From a virus: a DNA stretch of 33,894 bases. Each line of letters starts with the position of its first letter. The stretch's first letter is position 1. The stretch lies in IMG/VR virus record IMGVR_UViG_3300046733_000114, positions 1-33,894 of that record. One strand, 5' to 3'. The position numbers and the translations under genes are program-made. A model generated the notes under the pieces. It had not been told where the DNA came from, ran no database searches, and saw nothing but the letters and a program-made list of their open reading frames with translations. This document shows positions 24,462 to 32,986 of the stretch, in pieces.

Positions 24462-27400
24462 TTGGCCCTAACTACAGTGGAATACACATACTCAGGACAA
24501 GCGTCATTCGCTATCCCTTTCTCATTAGGTATACTTAATAGAGCGTATGTAACTATTCAAATAAACAATCAGGTAGATGGTTCAGGCGACCCTCTTTACT
24601 ATACTAACTTTACCTGGACTAGTGACAGTGAAGTTGTTATAAACGGACTAACTAACGGAGATATAATTAAAATAGCTAGAACTATACCTAGTAATTTGTT
24701 GCTATCAGATTACACGGCAGGTTCTAACATAACAAGAGATAACTTAAACATAGCTAACAAGCAGCTTATAATGCTTATACATGAAGTGCTAGATAAGAAT
24801 AGTACTCAACAGACTAAGCTAGATACTATTGAACCTAATGCTAAGGATGACCAAACTCCTGCTGAAATAAAAACAGCGTATGAAAGTATTGCTAACACTA
24901 ATGCATTCACAGATGCAGACGAGAGTAAGCTAAATGGTATAGAGGCTGGTGCTGATATAACAGATACAGCTAATGTAACTGCAGCTGGTGCTGTAATGGA
25001 TTCTGAAGTAACAGACCTTGCAGGTATTAAAGCTGTTACTGTATCTACTCTACAAGTAAAACCTTCTGAGGGTGCATTCGTAGATGGAGATAAGACAAAG
25101 CTAAATACTATAGAAACTAATGCTACTGCAGACCAAACAGATGCAGAAATTAGGGACGCAGTAGAAGCAGCAATTAACTCAAACGTATTTACTGATTCAG
25201 ACCACAGTAAGCTTGATTCAATAGAAACTAATGCTGATGTTACTGACACAGCTAACGTAGTAGCAGCTCTAACTGCAGGTACTAATATAACTATAGCGTC
25301 AGATGGTACTATAGCTTCTACTGCTACAGGCGGTGGCGGTGGTGTATCTGATATAGTAGACGACCTTACTCCCCAGCTTGGAGGAGACCTAGACCTTAAT
25401 AATCAGGATATAACAGGTACAGGTAATATAAGTATTACGGGTACAGTTAACACTAGAGATATGGCTGTTGATGGCGCTAAGCTAGATGCAATAGAAGCAT
25501 TGGCTGATGTTACAGATACAGATAATGTTGTAGCTGCCCTTACTGCTGGTACTAACGTAACTATAGCTGCTGACGGTACAATCAGTTCTACAGACACTAA
25601 CACCAATACTACTTATACTATAGGTGATGGTGGTCTTACAACTAATGACTTTACAGACGCTGACCATACAAAGCTAGACGGTATAGAAGCAGGTGCTACT
25701 GCTGACCAAACTAAAGCTGATATAGACGCATTGAATATAGATGCTGATACATTAGACGGGCAACATGGTTCTTACTACACTAGTTATGCTGATACAGCTG
25801 TAGCGGGTATAGTAGACTCTGCTCCTGGTACGTTAGATACGCTTAATGAATTAGCACAGGCTCTAGGGGATGACCCTAACTTTGCTACTACTACAGCTAC
25901 TAACCTTAGTGAGAAGCTACCTAAAGCTGGTGGTACAATGACAGGTGACATACTGTTTAACGACAGTGTTAAAGCTAAGTATGGAACTAGCTCAGATTTA
26001 CAACTCTATCACGACGGTTCACACAGTTGGATAAGAGATGTTGGAACAGGTGCGCTTTTCTTAGACACGAACTCAGCAATACATTTATATGCTAACGGCA
26101 CTGAAAATATGCTATATGCACAACCTAATGCGGGTGTTCAAGTATTTTATGATAACGTTAGGAAACTTCAAACAACATCTACTGGTATAAGTGTAGACGG
26201 TAATATAGATTTAGATTCTGATAATGCTGAGATTAATTTAAAGTCTGGTATTACAGGAACAAGAGGTGCAATTAACTGGACATTCAATACTGCATCTACT
26301 GAATTTGCATCTTTAAATTTAGATTACGATACTAGGTCTACAACAGGATTTCACATTGATAGTGGTTACCCGATAACAATAGATTCTTCTGGCGTAGGTA
26401 CTAGATTTGCGTACGGTGGTACAGAACAAATGCGTCTTTCTAATACAGGGCGTTTGGGCATAGGTACTACAAGTCCTGCACATGAGCTACACATTGAAAG
26501 CACATCACCGACTATTCGTTTAGTTGATTCTGATGGTAGTAATACACTAGATATTACACAAAGTGGTTCGGCTTCTTACTTAACTTTTGATAACAATATG
26601 CGCTTTAGAAACGCATCAAATGTAGAAAAGCTCAGGATTGATTCAGATGGTATAGATGTAACAGGTGTAACAAAGACTTCAGGTAGTGGTTACAACCCTG
26701 CTAATACAGGTTGGGCAACTAATGCGGCATTAACCACAAGTGGTTCATATGGTGGTGGTTTAACCATGATAGATGGCAGTAATGCTTTCTCTGTTCGTGT
26801 AGATACAGGTGGCCTAGCAATGCGAATTGCACAAGGAGCTACAAGTGGTGCGCTTAATTCAGACATAGCAGTCTTTACTAATAATTCTTTAGATGTAAAA
26901 CGTGATATTAATACTACAGGTAACATTTATCTTAATAGCAGTAATCCAGACAGTCCACAAGTAGTATGGCAATCACAAGGTTATGGCGACCAATACATAG
27001 ATAACTATCAAGGTAGACTAAGAGTTGTAAACTCTGGTGCTGAACAACTTGTAATTGAACAGGGCGGTAACACTACACTTAATGGTAACTTAGATGTAAC
27101 AGGTAAGATTACTGTAGCATCCACAGACCCAGAGATATTTCTTACCGACACTTCTACGAGTGTAACTCATTCTATTGATGGTAATAGTGGTGTTGGTAAC
27201 TTATTCATGCATGTTGATAAAGACGAAACAGGTTCAGACCCTAAATTTGTTGTTAATGTTGGTTCGCAAGACAATGTTTTAGTTGTTAAAAGTACTGGTG
27301 TAGATGTAACAGGTACAGTTGAAGCCGATTTTATGAAAATTAGCACACCCGATGCTGGGGGTTCTCCTGCAACAACCGCAATACTTGATATATATGGATA

Positions 27401-28868
27401 TGAAGGCCGTGGCGCAGGTATAAAAATTAGAGACAGTGCTAATAGCGCTAGTGGTGCAAGTAATAGAGAATGGTTTGTTGGTAGTGGCTATAATCAAACT
27501 GGGTTTAATATTGGATATGCCCCCCTTGGTAACAACTCATCTTATGTAAACCAAAGTAAATTAACCATTGATACATCAGGTAACGTAGGTGTAGGTTTAT
27601 CTGTACCAACTGCCAAGATGCATATTAAAGACGTTACAAATACGTCAGGTAGTACAACAGGCTCTACATTACTAAGATTAGATAACGATGTAAATGGTGA
27701 CTTATCACAACAAAAAACATTTATAGACTTTGCACTCTTTGACAGTAATGCAAATGAAGTTCCACAAGTACGAATAGGTGCTGAAGTTGGGCCGAACAGT
27801 GACGCTAACAGCACAGAAAAAGAAGGTGAAGGCGCATTTGTTATTTATACAAATAATGCGACTACAGGCGGAACAACACCTACTGGATTAAATGAACGTA
27901 TGCGTGTTGATTATTTAGGTAACGTGGGCATAAATACTGCCACGCCAGCCGCAAAGCTAGATGTAAGGGGTGATGTTCGTATAGAAGCAGATACTGGTTT
28001 TGCTTTCATGGAAATGGGTGGCCCAAGTGGGGCATTTATCGACTTAAAATCGCCATTCTCTGATGACTATGATTTACGTGTGCAACAAGATGGTGGACAA
28101 TCAAAAATTAGAACAACAGGTAGTTCCATACAGGTTGATACTAACAGTGGTTATTTACTACTAGGTCCACAGAATGCAAGTTATTCACACTTTAGCACTG
28201 ACAGGCCAAAGTTCTACTTCAATAAACAAATTGATGTTGCATCAGGTATCATTAGTTCATACGGTGCAGACCTATCTTTGCGTAGAGGGACGTCAACAAC
28301 GAACGCGCTAACGATTGCTAGTGGTTCAGCAACGTTTGGTGTTCAACTTAATGTACCAACTCTAAATGTTGGTAGTGCTAGTGCAGCAGGTAGTGGATTT
28401 ATTGTATCCCCTGTTACAGGGCCTTCGCGTGCCTTACAGACTGTTGGTAGCGTTAACACTACTCAGACTCATATAGGATTTGAAAATCTTTATGGTGAGA
28501 TAGGTAGAATAGATGTTAGTGCATTTTCAGTAAGTTATGTAACTAGCTCAGATTATAGGCTCAAGACTGATATACAACCTATGCAAGGAAGTATTGACAG
28601 AGTAAAAGCATTGAAGCCTGTTAACTTTGAGTGGAAAGAAGACGGTACTAGAGTAGATGGTTTCTTAGCACATGAAGCTCAAGAGGTAGTACCAGAAGCT
28701 GTTAGTGGAGAAAAGGATGCTACTAAAACTAACAAGGATGGTGTAGAGGTTCCAGACTATCAAGGCATTGACCAGTCTAAACTTGTACCTTTACTTACAT
28801 CTGCACTACAAGAAGCATTAGCTAAAATTGATGACCTAGAGTTACGAATGGCTAATTTAGAAAATTAA
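24462..28868 (+). CDS. Tail fibre with T7 gp17-type N-terminus and C-terminal S74 chaperone domain
   Basis: At 1468 aa this is far longer than T7 gp17 (553). Residues 1-115 (T-T-V-E-Y-T-Y-S-G-Q, F-A-I-P-F, later A-N-K-Q-L-I-M-L-I-H-E) are the T7-type tail-attachment domain. Residues 119-417 hold six K-L-D/N-x-I-E repeats. From about 510 come receptor-side modules (S-S-D-L-Q-L-Y-H-D-G-S-H-S-W, repeated R-I-G/L-G-I-G-T-type strands). The end has SSDYRLKTDI (S1363, K1368), the self-cleaving Ser/Lys site of intramolecular chaperone (peptidase S74) domains, then a coiled-coil tail. Cleavage would release about 106 residues after trimerisation. The start is TTG with SD AAAGGAGG, the hairpin cassette lying just before it. 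Confidence 0.9.
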   Translation: MALTTVEYTYSGQASFAIPFSLGILNRAYVTIQINNQVDGSGDPLYYTNFTWTSDSEVVINGLTNGDIIKIARTIPSNLLLSDYTAGSNITRDNLNIANKQLIMLIHEVLDKNSTQQTKLDTIEPNAKDDQTPAEIKTAYESIANTNAFTDADESKLNGIEAGADITDTANVTAAGAVMDSEVTDLAGIKAVTVSTLQVKPSEGAFVDGDKTKLNTIETNATADQTDAEIRDAVEAAINSNVFTDSDHSKLDSIETNADVTDTANVVAALTAGTNITIASDGTIASTATGGGGGVSDIVDDLTPQLGGDLDLNNQDITGTGNISITGTVNTRDMAVDGAKLDAIEALADVTDTDNVVAALTAGTNVTIAADGTISSTDTNTNTTYTIGDGGLTTNDFTDADHTKLDGIEAGATADQTKADIDALNIDADTLDGQHGSYYTSYADTAVAGIVDSAPGTLDTLNELAQALGDDPNFATTTATNLSEKLPKAGGTMTGDILFNDSVKAKYGTSSDLQLYHDGSHSWIRDVGTGALFLDTNSAIHLYANGTENMLYAQPNAGVQVFYDNVRKLQTTSTGISVDGNIDLDSDNAEINLKSGITGTRGAINWTFNTASTEFASLNLDYDTRSTTGFHIDSGYPITIDSSGVGTRFAYGGTEQMRLSNTGRLGIGTTSPAHELHIESTSPTIRLVDSDGSNTLDITQSGSASYLTFDNNMRFRNASNVEKLRIDSDGIDVTGVTKTSGSGYNPANTGWATNAALTTSGSYGGGLTMIDGSNAFSVRVDTGGLAMRIAQGATSGALNSDIAVFTNNSLDVKRDINTTGNIYLNSSNPDSPQVVWQSQGYGDQYIDNYQGRLRVVNSGAEQLVIEQGGNTTLNGNLDVTGKITVASTDPEIFLTDTSTSVTHSIDGNSGVGNLFMHVDKDETGSDPKFVVNVGSQDNVLVVKSTGVDVTGTVEADFMKISTPDAGGSPATTAILDIYGYEGRGAGIKIRDSANSASGASNREWFVGSGYNQTGFNIGYAPLGNNSSYVNQSKLTIDTSGNVGVGLSVPTAKMHIKDVTNTSGSTTGSTLLRLDNDVNGDLSQQKTFIDFALFDSNANEVPQVRIGAEVGPNSDANSTEKEGEGAFVIYTNNATTGGTTPTGLNERMRVDYLGNVGINTATPAAKLDVRGDVRIEADTGFAFMEMGGPSGAFIDLKSPFSDDYDLRVQQDGGQSKIRTTGSSIQVDTNSGYLLLGPQNASYSHFSTDRPKFYFNKQIDVASGIISSYGADLSLRRGTSTTNALTIASGSATFGVQLNVPTLNVGSASAAGSGFIVSPVTGPSRALQTVGSVNTTQTHIGFENLYGEIGRIDVSAFSVSYVTSSDYRLKTDIQPMQGSIDRVKALKPVNFEWKEDGTRVDGFLAHEAQEVVPEAVSGEKDATKTNKDGVEVPDYQGIDQSKLVPLLTSALQEALAKIDDLELRMANLEN
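24816..25712 (+). repeat. Six degenerate KLxxIE repeats in the fibre shaft
   Basis: Units K-L-D/N-x-I-E begin at residues 119, 155, 212, 250, 340 and 404. Their ends come in two types, D-Q-T (followed by x-A-E-I or K-A-D-I) and T-D-T (followed by A-N-V or D-N-V), which roughly alternate. V-V-A-A-L-T-A-G-T-N follows two of the T-D-T units. The DNA repeats are diverged at synonymous sites, so they are old rather than recent duplications. They probably form a trimeric shaft. Confidence 0.8.
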
Positions 28869-28872
28869 ACCA

Positions 28873-28903
28873 GGGGGCTTCGGCCCCCTATTACTAAAGG
28901 AGG
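28873..28903 (+). promoter_or_regulatory. Intergenic UUCG hairpin plus SD cassette, copy 3
   Basis: GGGGGC, TTCG, GCCCCC (28873-28888) is a perfect 6-bp stem capped by the very stable UUCG tetraloop. ACTAAAGGAGG follows and then the GTG start at 28909. The CTTTA half of the small palindrome of copies 1 and 2 is reduced here to TATTA. No T run follows, so it is a poor intrinsic terminator. Confidence 0.6.
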
Positions 28904-28908
28904 CTATC

Positions 28909-29151
28909 GTGCCTAACTTACCTGAAGAGGATACTCAATTATATATGCTTCTTGGTTCTATGAGTGCTGACTTAAAAACTGTTCTTAATAAATTTACAGC
29001 AGTAGAAGAAAGGTTAAACAATCATTCAAATAGAATCAAGGTATTAGAAAAAGCTAGTTATGCTAGGGCGGTAGTATATACAACTACGGTAACAGTAACA
29101 CCTATTCTATTCACTGCTCTTGGCTGGTTACTAACTAAAACATTTTTATAA
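28909..29151 (+). CDS. Small membrane protein, holin-like (T7 gp17.5 position)
   Basis: The 80-aa protein lies between fibre and small terminase, where T7 has holin gp17.5 (67 aa). Residues 8-50 are a likely coiled coil (M-S-A-D-L-K-T-V-L, V-E-E-R-L-N-N-H, I-K-V-L-E-K); residues 52-77 form one hydrophobic membrane segment ending W-L-L-T-K-T-F-L. That order, soluble coiled coil then C-terminal TM, is like XhlA-type haemolysin/holin partners rather than classic T7 gp17.5. It may time lysis or hold another lysis protein. GTG start with AAAGGAGG 5 nt before it. A second, 3-TM holin candidate lies at 32258. Confidence 0.7.
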   Translation: MPNLPEEDTQLYMLLGSMSADLKTVLNKFTAVEERLNNHSNRIKVLEKASYARAVVYTTTVTVTPILFTALGWLLTKTFL

Positions 29152-29161
29152 GGAGATTATA

Positions 29162-29443
29162 ATGGCAAAAGGAGCTGCAACAGAAAAGAATCTTGGTAAC
29201 TTACATTCAACACTTACAACAATATTTACTAAAGTTTTAGAAAATGAATTAGACCAAGATATTATAGAAACTAGTCCTGCTATGCTATCAGCTATTGCTA
29301 AGTTCTTAAAAGATAATGACATAAGTTATGATTCTGCTCAAATAGATGAACTAAGTGAACTTGAACAAAAGCTTAAAGCTAAGAAAGCAAACAGACCTGA
29401 CTTCTCTAATGTTACTGCGCTACCTTTAACGGGTACTGAGTAG
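29162..29443 (+). CDS. Terminase small subunit (T7 gp18-like)
   Basis: The 93-aa protein (T7 gp18 is 89) sits directly before the large terminase. L-G-N-L-H-S-T-L-T near the N-terminus, the helix P-A-M-L-S-A-I-A-K-F-L-K-D-N, and the K-L-K-A-K-K turn fit gp18-type small subunits, which bind concatemer DNA and load the large subunit. SD AAGGAG lies before the ATG, and only one base separates the stop from the next start. Confidence 0.86.
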   Translation: MAKGAATEKNLGNLHSTLTTIFTKVLENELDQDIIETSPAMLSAIAKFLKDNDISYDSAQIDELSELEQKLKAKKANRPDFSNVTALPLTGTE

Positions 29444-29444
29444 T

Positions 29445-31262
29445 ATGGGGCGTGATGCTAGGGAAATGAATAAAGCAGACCGTATTAAGGAGCTGCTACT
29501 TATTCAGGAGGCTTACCCTAACTTCCAAGACTTTTTATACGACGTTATGGTTAATCTTATGGGATTTAACTGTACCAATAATCAATTAGATATGGCGAAC
29601 TACTTACAGTACGGTCCGTTATATAGAATGATACAGGCGCAGCGTGGCCAGGCTAAGACCACGGCTACTGCTGCGTATGCTGTATGGAGACTAATACATA
29701 ATCCAACAGCTAGGATACTTATTATATCTGCTGGTGATACAATGGCTAAGGAGATTAGTAATTGGATTATCCAGATACTAAATGGTATGGAAGAGCTGTC
29801 ATGTATGCTGCCAGATAAGTCTGCAGGAGACCGAGCATCTGTTACTGCATATGATATACACTATGTACTAAAGGGACCTGAGAAGTCTCCTAGTGTAGCG
29901 TGTGTGGGTATTACATCTAACCTGCAAGGTAAACGTGCTGACGTACTTATTGCAGATGATATCGAGAGTGCTAAGAATGCTTTGACTGCAGATGCTAGGA
30001 TGAAGCTTACGAACTTAACCAGGGACTTTACTTCTATATGTTCACAGGGAGATATTATATATCTAGGTACGCCACAGAGTGTAGACAGTATATATAATGC
30101 TTTACCTGGACGTGGCTTTGATATACGTATATGGCCTGGTAGATATCCTACAGAAAGAGAATTAGATAACTACGGAGAACACTTAGCTCCTATGATATCA
30201 GAGGCAGTTAAGAAAGACCCGTCACTGGCAACAGGTGCTGGTCTACTCGGTAACAGAGGTAAGCCAACAGATAGTGTTATACTAGGAGAAGATATCCTAG
30301 TTAAGAAAGAGATTGACCAGGGAGCTGCTTACTTCCAGCTGCAGCATATGCTAGATACTAGACTTGCAGACGAAGCTAGGTATCCCTTGAAACTAAATAA
30401 ATTAATCTTTATGAATATAAATAAAGGTAGAAGTCCTATACTTCTTAACCACCAACCGTCTATACATAACAGAGTACCGACTCCAAGTGACTATCCTATT
30501 AGAGACCCTATGTATATGTGCTCTGACTTTGGTACTGAGTATGGGGAGTTCACAGGTACACATATGTATGTTGACCCTGCTGGTGGTGGACAGAACGGAG
30601 ATGAGACAGGCTATGCTGTAACTAGGTTTTTAGGTAATAAGGTTTACCTGGTAGCTGTAGGCGGTGTACCTGGAGGACTAGAAGCTTCTGACTTAGAAGA
30701 ACTAACTAGAGTAGCTGTTAAATGGAAACCTAATAAGATATCCATAGAACGTAACTACGGTAATGGTGCTTTGCAAAAAGTATGGGAACCGACTTTATAC
30801 AAGGCGATGAAGGAAGTAAATGCTGGCGTAGAGATAGATGACCCCTGGGAAACAGGGCAGAAGGAACTACGTATAATTGATAAGCTAGAGCCTGTTATAG
30901 GTTCAGGTAGATTGGTTGTAGAGCTAGACCTTATCCAGGATGACTGGGCTTCTGTGCAGAAGTACTCTGCTGTAAACCGAGCTTCGTATAGTTTCTTTCA
31001 CCAGCTTGCTAAAGTAACCAGGGACCGAGGTAGTCTGTCACATGACGATAGACTTGATGCGGTAGCTGGTAGCGTAGGTAACTGGATAGACTTACTAGCT
31101 GTAGATGATTTGCAAGCGCAAGTGGCAGCAGAAGCACAACGATATAGGACTATGATGGAAGACCCGTTAGGAAACGGTAGACCTATTAATAACTATAACT
31201 CAATGTTCGGCTTGAATACTTTAAGTCCGAATGTACTTAATAATTTAAAACAACGATACTAG
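29445..31262 (+). CDS. Terminase large subunit (T7 gp19-like)
   Basis: The 605-aa packaging motor (T7 gp19 is 586) has an N-terminal ATPase with Walker A RGQAKTT (R67-T73) and Walker B DVLIADDIE (D171, D172, E174), then an RNase H-like nuclease with YVDPAGGGQNGDE (D377) and HDDRLDA (D534, D535, D538). The nuclease cuts concatemers into genome units and the ATPase drives DNA into the head through the portal. The SD is weak; tight coupling with the small subunit probably sets expression. Confidence 0.97.
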   Translation: MGRDAREMNKADRIKELLLIQEAYPNFQDFLYDVMVNLMGFNCTNNQLDMANYLQYGPLYRMIQAQRGQAKTTATAAYAVWRLIHNPTARILIISAGDTMAKEISNWIIQILNGMEELSCMLPDKSAGDRASVTAYDIHYVLKGPEKSPSVACVGITSNLQGKRADVLIADDIESAKNALTADARMKLTNLTRDFTSICSQGDIIYLGTPQSVDSIYNALPGRGFDIRIWPGRYPTERELDNYGEHLAPMISEAVKKDPSLATGAGLLGNRGKPTDSVILGEDILVKKEIDQGAAYFQLQHMLDTRLADEARYPLKLNKLIFMNINKGRSPILLNHQPSIHNRVPTPSDYPIRDPMYMCSDFGTEYGEFTGTHMYVDPAGGGQNGDETGYAVTRFLGNKVYLVAVGGVPGGLEASDLEELTRVAVKWKPNKISIERNYGNGALQKVWEPTLYKAMKEVNAGVEIDDPWETGQKELRIIDKLEPVIGSGRLVVELDLIQDDWASVQKYSAVNRASYSFFHQLAKVTRDRGSLSHDDRLDAVAGSVGNWIDLLAVDDLQAQVAAEAQRYRTMMEDPLGNGRPINNYNSMFGLNTLSPNVLNNLKQRY

Positions 31263-31272
31263 GGAGAACCCA

Positions 31273-31650
31273 ATGTCTAAGAAAGACAAACCGACCCAGA
31301 CTAAGCCAACTGTAAGAGTAGTTGGTACTAATTCTAATAAACTACCTTGGCCCCAGGATAACTCAGGCTCAACTCAGGAACTACGTAGAGGTGCTGTACG
31401 CGCCATAGGACGTATCATGGGTTCAGAAGATAATCTAAAGAAAGTACTAGAAACGCTAGAGGTAGCTAGGCTGTATGCTATAGAGCGTATGGAAGAGCAG
31501 CAAGTAGAAATGAAAGTTAAAGTAAAAGCAATGCAAGACCGTAAAGCTCTTAATGCAGAGCTATTGAAAAGTGAACTAAGACAAAGAGTAAAGTCTAAGA
31601 AGGCTGAGATAAAACGTGTTGAGTCTGAGATAAAGAAGTTGTTGAGCTAA
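31273..31650 (+). CDS. Coiled-coil protein of unknown function between terminase and endolysin
   Basis: The 125-aa protein has a polar, disordered N-terminal third (Lys/Thr/Pro/Asn-rich), a short helical segment (R-R-G-A-V-R-A-I-G-R-I-M), then about 60 residues of highly charged helix (E-E-Q-Q-V-E-M-K-V-K-V-K-A-M-Q, K-K-A-E-I-K-R-V-E-S-E-I-K-K). No signal peptide or membrane segment, so it is not an ordinary Rz spanin, although it lies near the lysis genes. SD GGGAGA; the stop overlaps the endolysin start (TAATG). It could be a packaging or virion accessory. Confidence 0.7.
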   Translation: MSKKDKPTQTKPTVRVVGTNSNKLPWPQDNSGSTQELRRGAVRAIGRIMGSEDNLKKVLETLEVARLYAIERMEEQQVEMKVKVKAMQDRKALNAELLKSELRQRVKSKKAEIKRVESEIKKLLS

Positions 31651-32258
31651 TGAACTTAGCAGCATTCTTTGATTCTGTACGTCCCTTTATGAAAGACAGT
31701 AAGCTAACTACTGCACAAGTAGTAGGCTTTGAATGTCTTATAAATTCTTGTTTAGAGTCTGACCTTACATTAGAGCATATAGCATATGTACTTGCTACTG
31801 CTTATCATGAGACAGGTGGACTCATGGAACCTGTAAGAGAAGGGTTCTGTAAGACCGACGCTGGCAGCCGTAAGGCAGTAGCCAGGTTATACGAGAAGGG
31901 TATAATAAGCGCAGATTACAGTTTACCACAGAGTAACGGTAAGAGCTATTATGGCCGAGGGTTAGTACAGCTAACACATCTAAGTAACTATGCAAGTACA
32001 GGACATGCACTAGGGTTAGACCTGGTAACGTATCCAGACCTTATGCTAGACTTAGAGGTATCAGTACGCGCTATGATATGGGGTATGAAGACAGGGAGCT
32101 ATAGAAACAAGCGTCTGTCTGACATGTTACCTTATGAAGAGCCAACGTATGCAGAGTGGACTAAAGCTAGAGGTATTATAAACGGTGACGTAGGAAAGAA
32201 TGGTCCTATGATAGCTGGGTATGCTACTAAGTTCTACACAGCATTGAAGGAGATGTAA
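31650..32258 (+). CDS. Endolysin, GH19 chitinase/lysozyme-like glycosidase
   Basis: The 202-aa protein shows the lysozyme-like GH19 pattern: AYHETGG (E54, the probable catalytic acid), then Y-Y-G-R-G-L-V-Q-L-T-H (residues 100-110) and N-Y, and R-G-I-I-N-G-D near the end. The family cuts the glycan strands of peptidoglycan. No signal peptide, so it needs a holin; a holin gene follows with a TAATG overlap. This differs from T7, whose lysozyme gp3.5 is an amidase that also inhibits the RNA polymerase. Confidence 0.86.
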   Translation: MNLAAFFDSVRPFMKDSKLTTAQVVGFECLINSCLESDLTLEHIAYVLATAYHETGGLMEPVREGFCKTDAGSRKAVARLYEKGIISADYSLPQSNGKSYYGRGLVQLTHLSNYASTGHALGLDLVTYPDLMLDLEVSVRAMIWGMKTGSYRNKRLSDMLPYEEPTYAEWTKARGIINGDVGKNGPMIAGYATKFYTALKEM

Positions 32259-32737
32259 TGGGTATATTTACAACAGGCATCATAGGTGATGTAGTAGGAG
32301 GAGTGTTTGGTATAATAGATGACCTTCATACTTCTGATGAAGAAAAAGCAGCAATGAAGTTCCGTATAACTAAGTTAGCTAGAGAAGCCGACTTAGCACA
32401 GCTTGCTGTTAATAAAGAAGAAGCTAAGAGTGGTAGATTATTTGTATCAGGCTGGAGACCGTTTGTAGGATGGGTATGTGGTATAGCATTAGCCTGGACC
32501 TTTGTAATCTCTAGAGTTATACAGTCTATTGCATTCTATGTAGCTGAGTTCACAGGAACAGAACTAGACCTATCAGGTCTACCTGAGTTTGACTTAGGAA
32601 CATTAATGCCTGTACTACTTGGTATGTTAGGACTAGGGACACTTAGAACCTATGAGAAAGTACAGGGTGCATCACGTAACGACATGACTCCTGATGGAGG
32701 CACTATTAGAAAAGGGAAACAAAGAGATGGCAACTAA
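32258..32737 (+). CDS. Holin, GTA-type with predicted membrane segments
   Basis: The 159-aa protein has a helical soluble N-terminal part (E-E-K-A-A-M-K-F-R-I-T-K-L-A-R-E-A-D-L-A) followed by SGWRPFVGWVCG (about residues 65-76), the signature of 3-TM holins of the gene-transfer-agent/phage group. Hydrophobic segments lie at about 70-95 and 113-130, plus a weaker hydrophobic N-terminus (I-I-G-D-V-V-G-G-V-F-G-I-I). It should release the endolysin. SD AAGGAG lies 5 nt before ATG; it overlaps the next gene by 11 nt. Confidence 0.84.
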   Translation: MGIFTTGIIGDVVGGVFGIIDDLHTSDEEKAAMKFRITKLAREADLAQLAVNKEEAKSGRLFVSGWRPFVGWVCGIALAWTFVISRVIQSIAFYVAEFTGTELDLSGLPEFDLGTLMPVLLGMLGLGTLRTYEKVQGASRNDMTPDGGTIRKGKQRDGN

Positions 32738-32984
32738 GAAACCCCGTAAGGGAAAAGCTAAGGTCAAGATAACTGCTTCTGGTAAGAAAGTTAGTTACGG
32801 CCAGGCTGGTAAAGCCAAGGGAGGTGGCCCCAGGGTTAAGCCAGGTACAAGTAAAGGCGATTCATACTGCGCCAGGTCTGCTGGACAAATGAAGAAGCAT
32901 AGTAAAGCAGCTAAGGACCCGAACTCACCTCTACGTTTATCACGTAAACGTTGGAAGTGCAGCGGTTCTAAATCAAGGAAGTAG
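32727..32984 (+). CDS. Small basic conserved-type phage protein with paired Cys
   Basis: ATG 32727 gives 85 aa (AAAGAG just before it; the longer frame from 32694 would overlap the holin by 44 nt). The protein is strongly basic (K-K-P-R-K-G-K-A-K at the start) with a Gly/Lys-rich middle, G-D-S-Y-C-A-R-S-A and S-R-K-R-W-K-C. Small proteins of this look (G-P-R-V-K-P-G-T-S, then Y-C-A-R-S, then W-K-C) occur in many aquatic podophages and myophages without known function. DNA or RNA binding, or DNA compaction in the head, would suit the charge; this is inference. Confidence 0.72.
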   Translation: MATKKPRKGKAKVKITASGKKVSYGQAGKAKGGGPRVKPGTSKGDSYCARSAGQMKKHSKAAKDPNSPLRLSRKRWKCSGSKSRK

Positions 32985-32986
32985 TT

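Noticed and set aside
24806-25249. 147-aa minus-strand frame opposite the fibre repeats
   Set aside because: Its Ser/Val/Ala-rich repeats are the reverse-complement reading of the KLxxIE repeats; no minus-strand transcription signal was seen.
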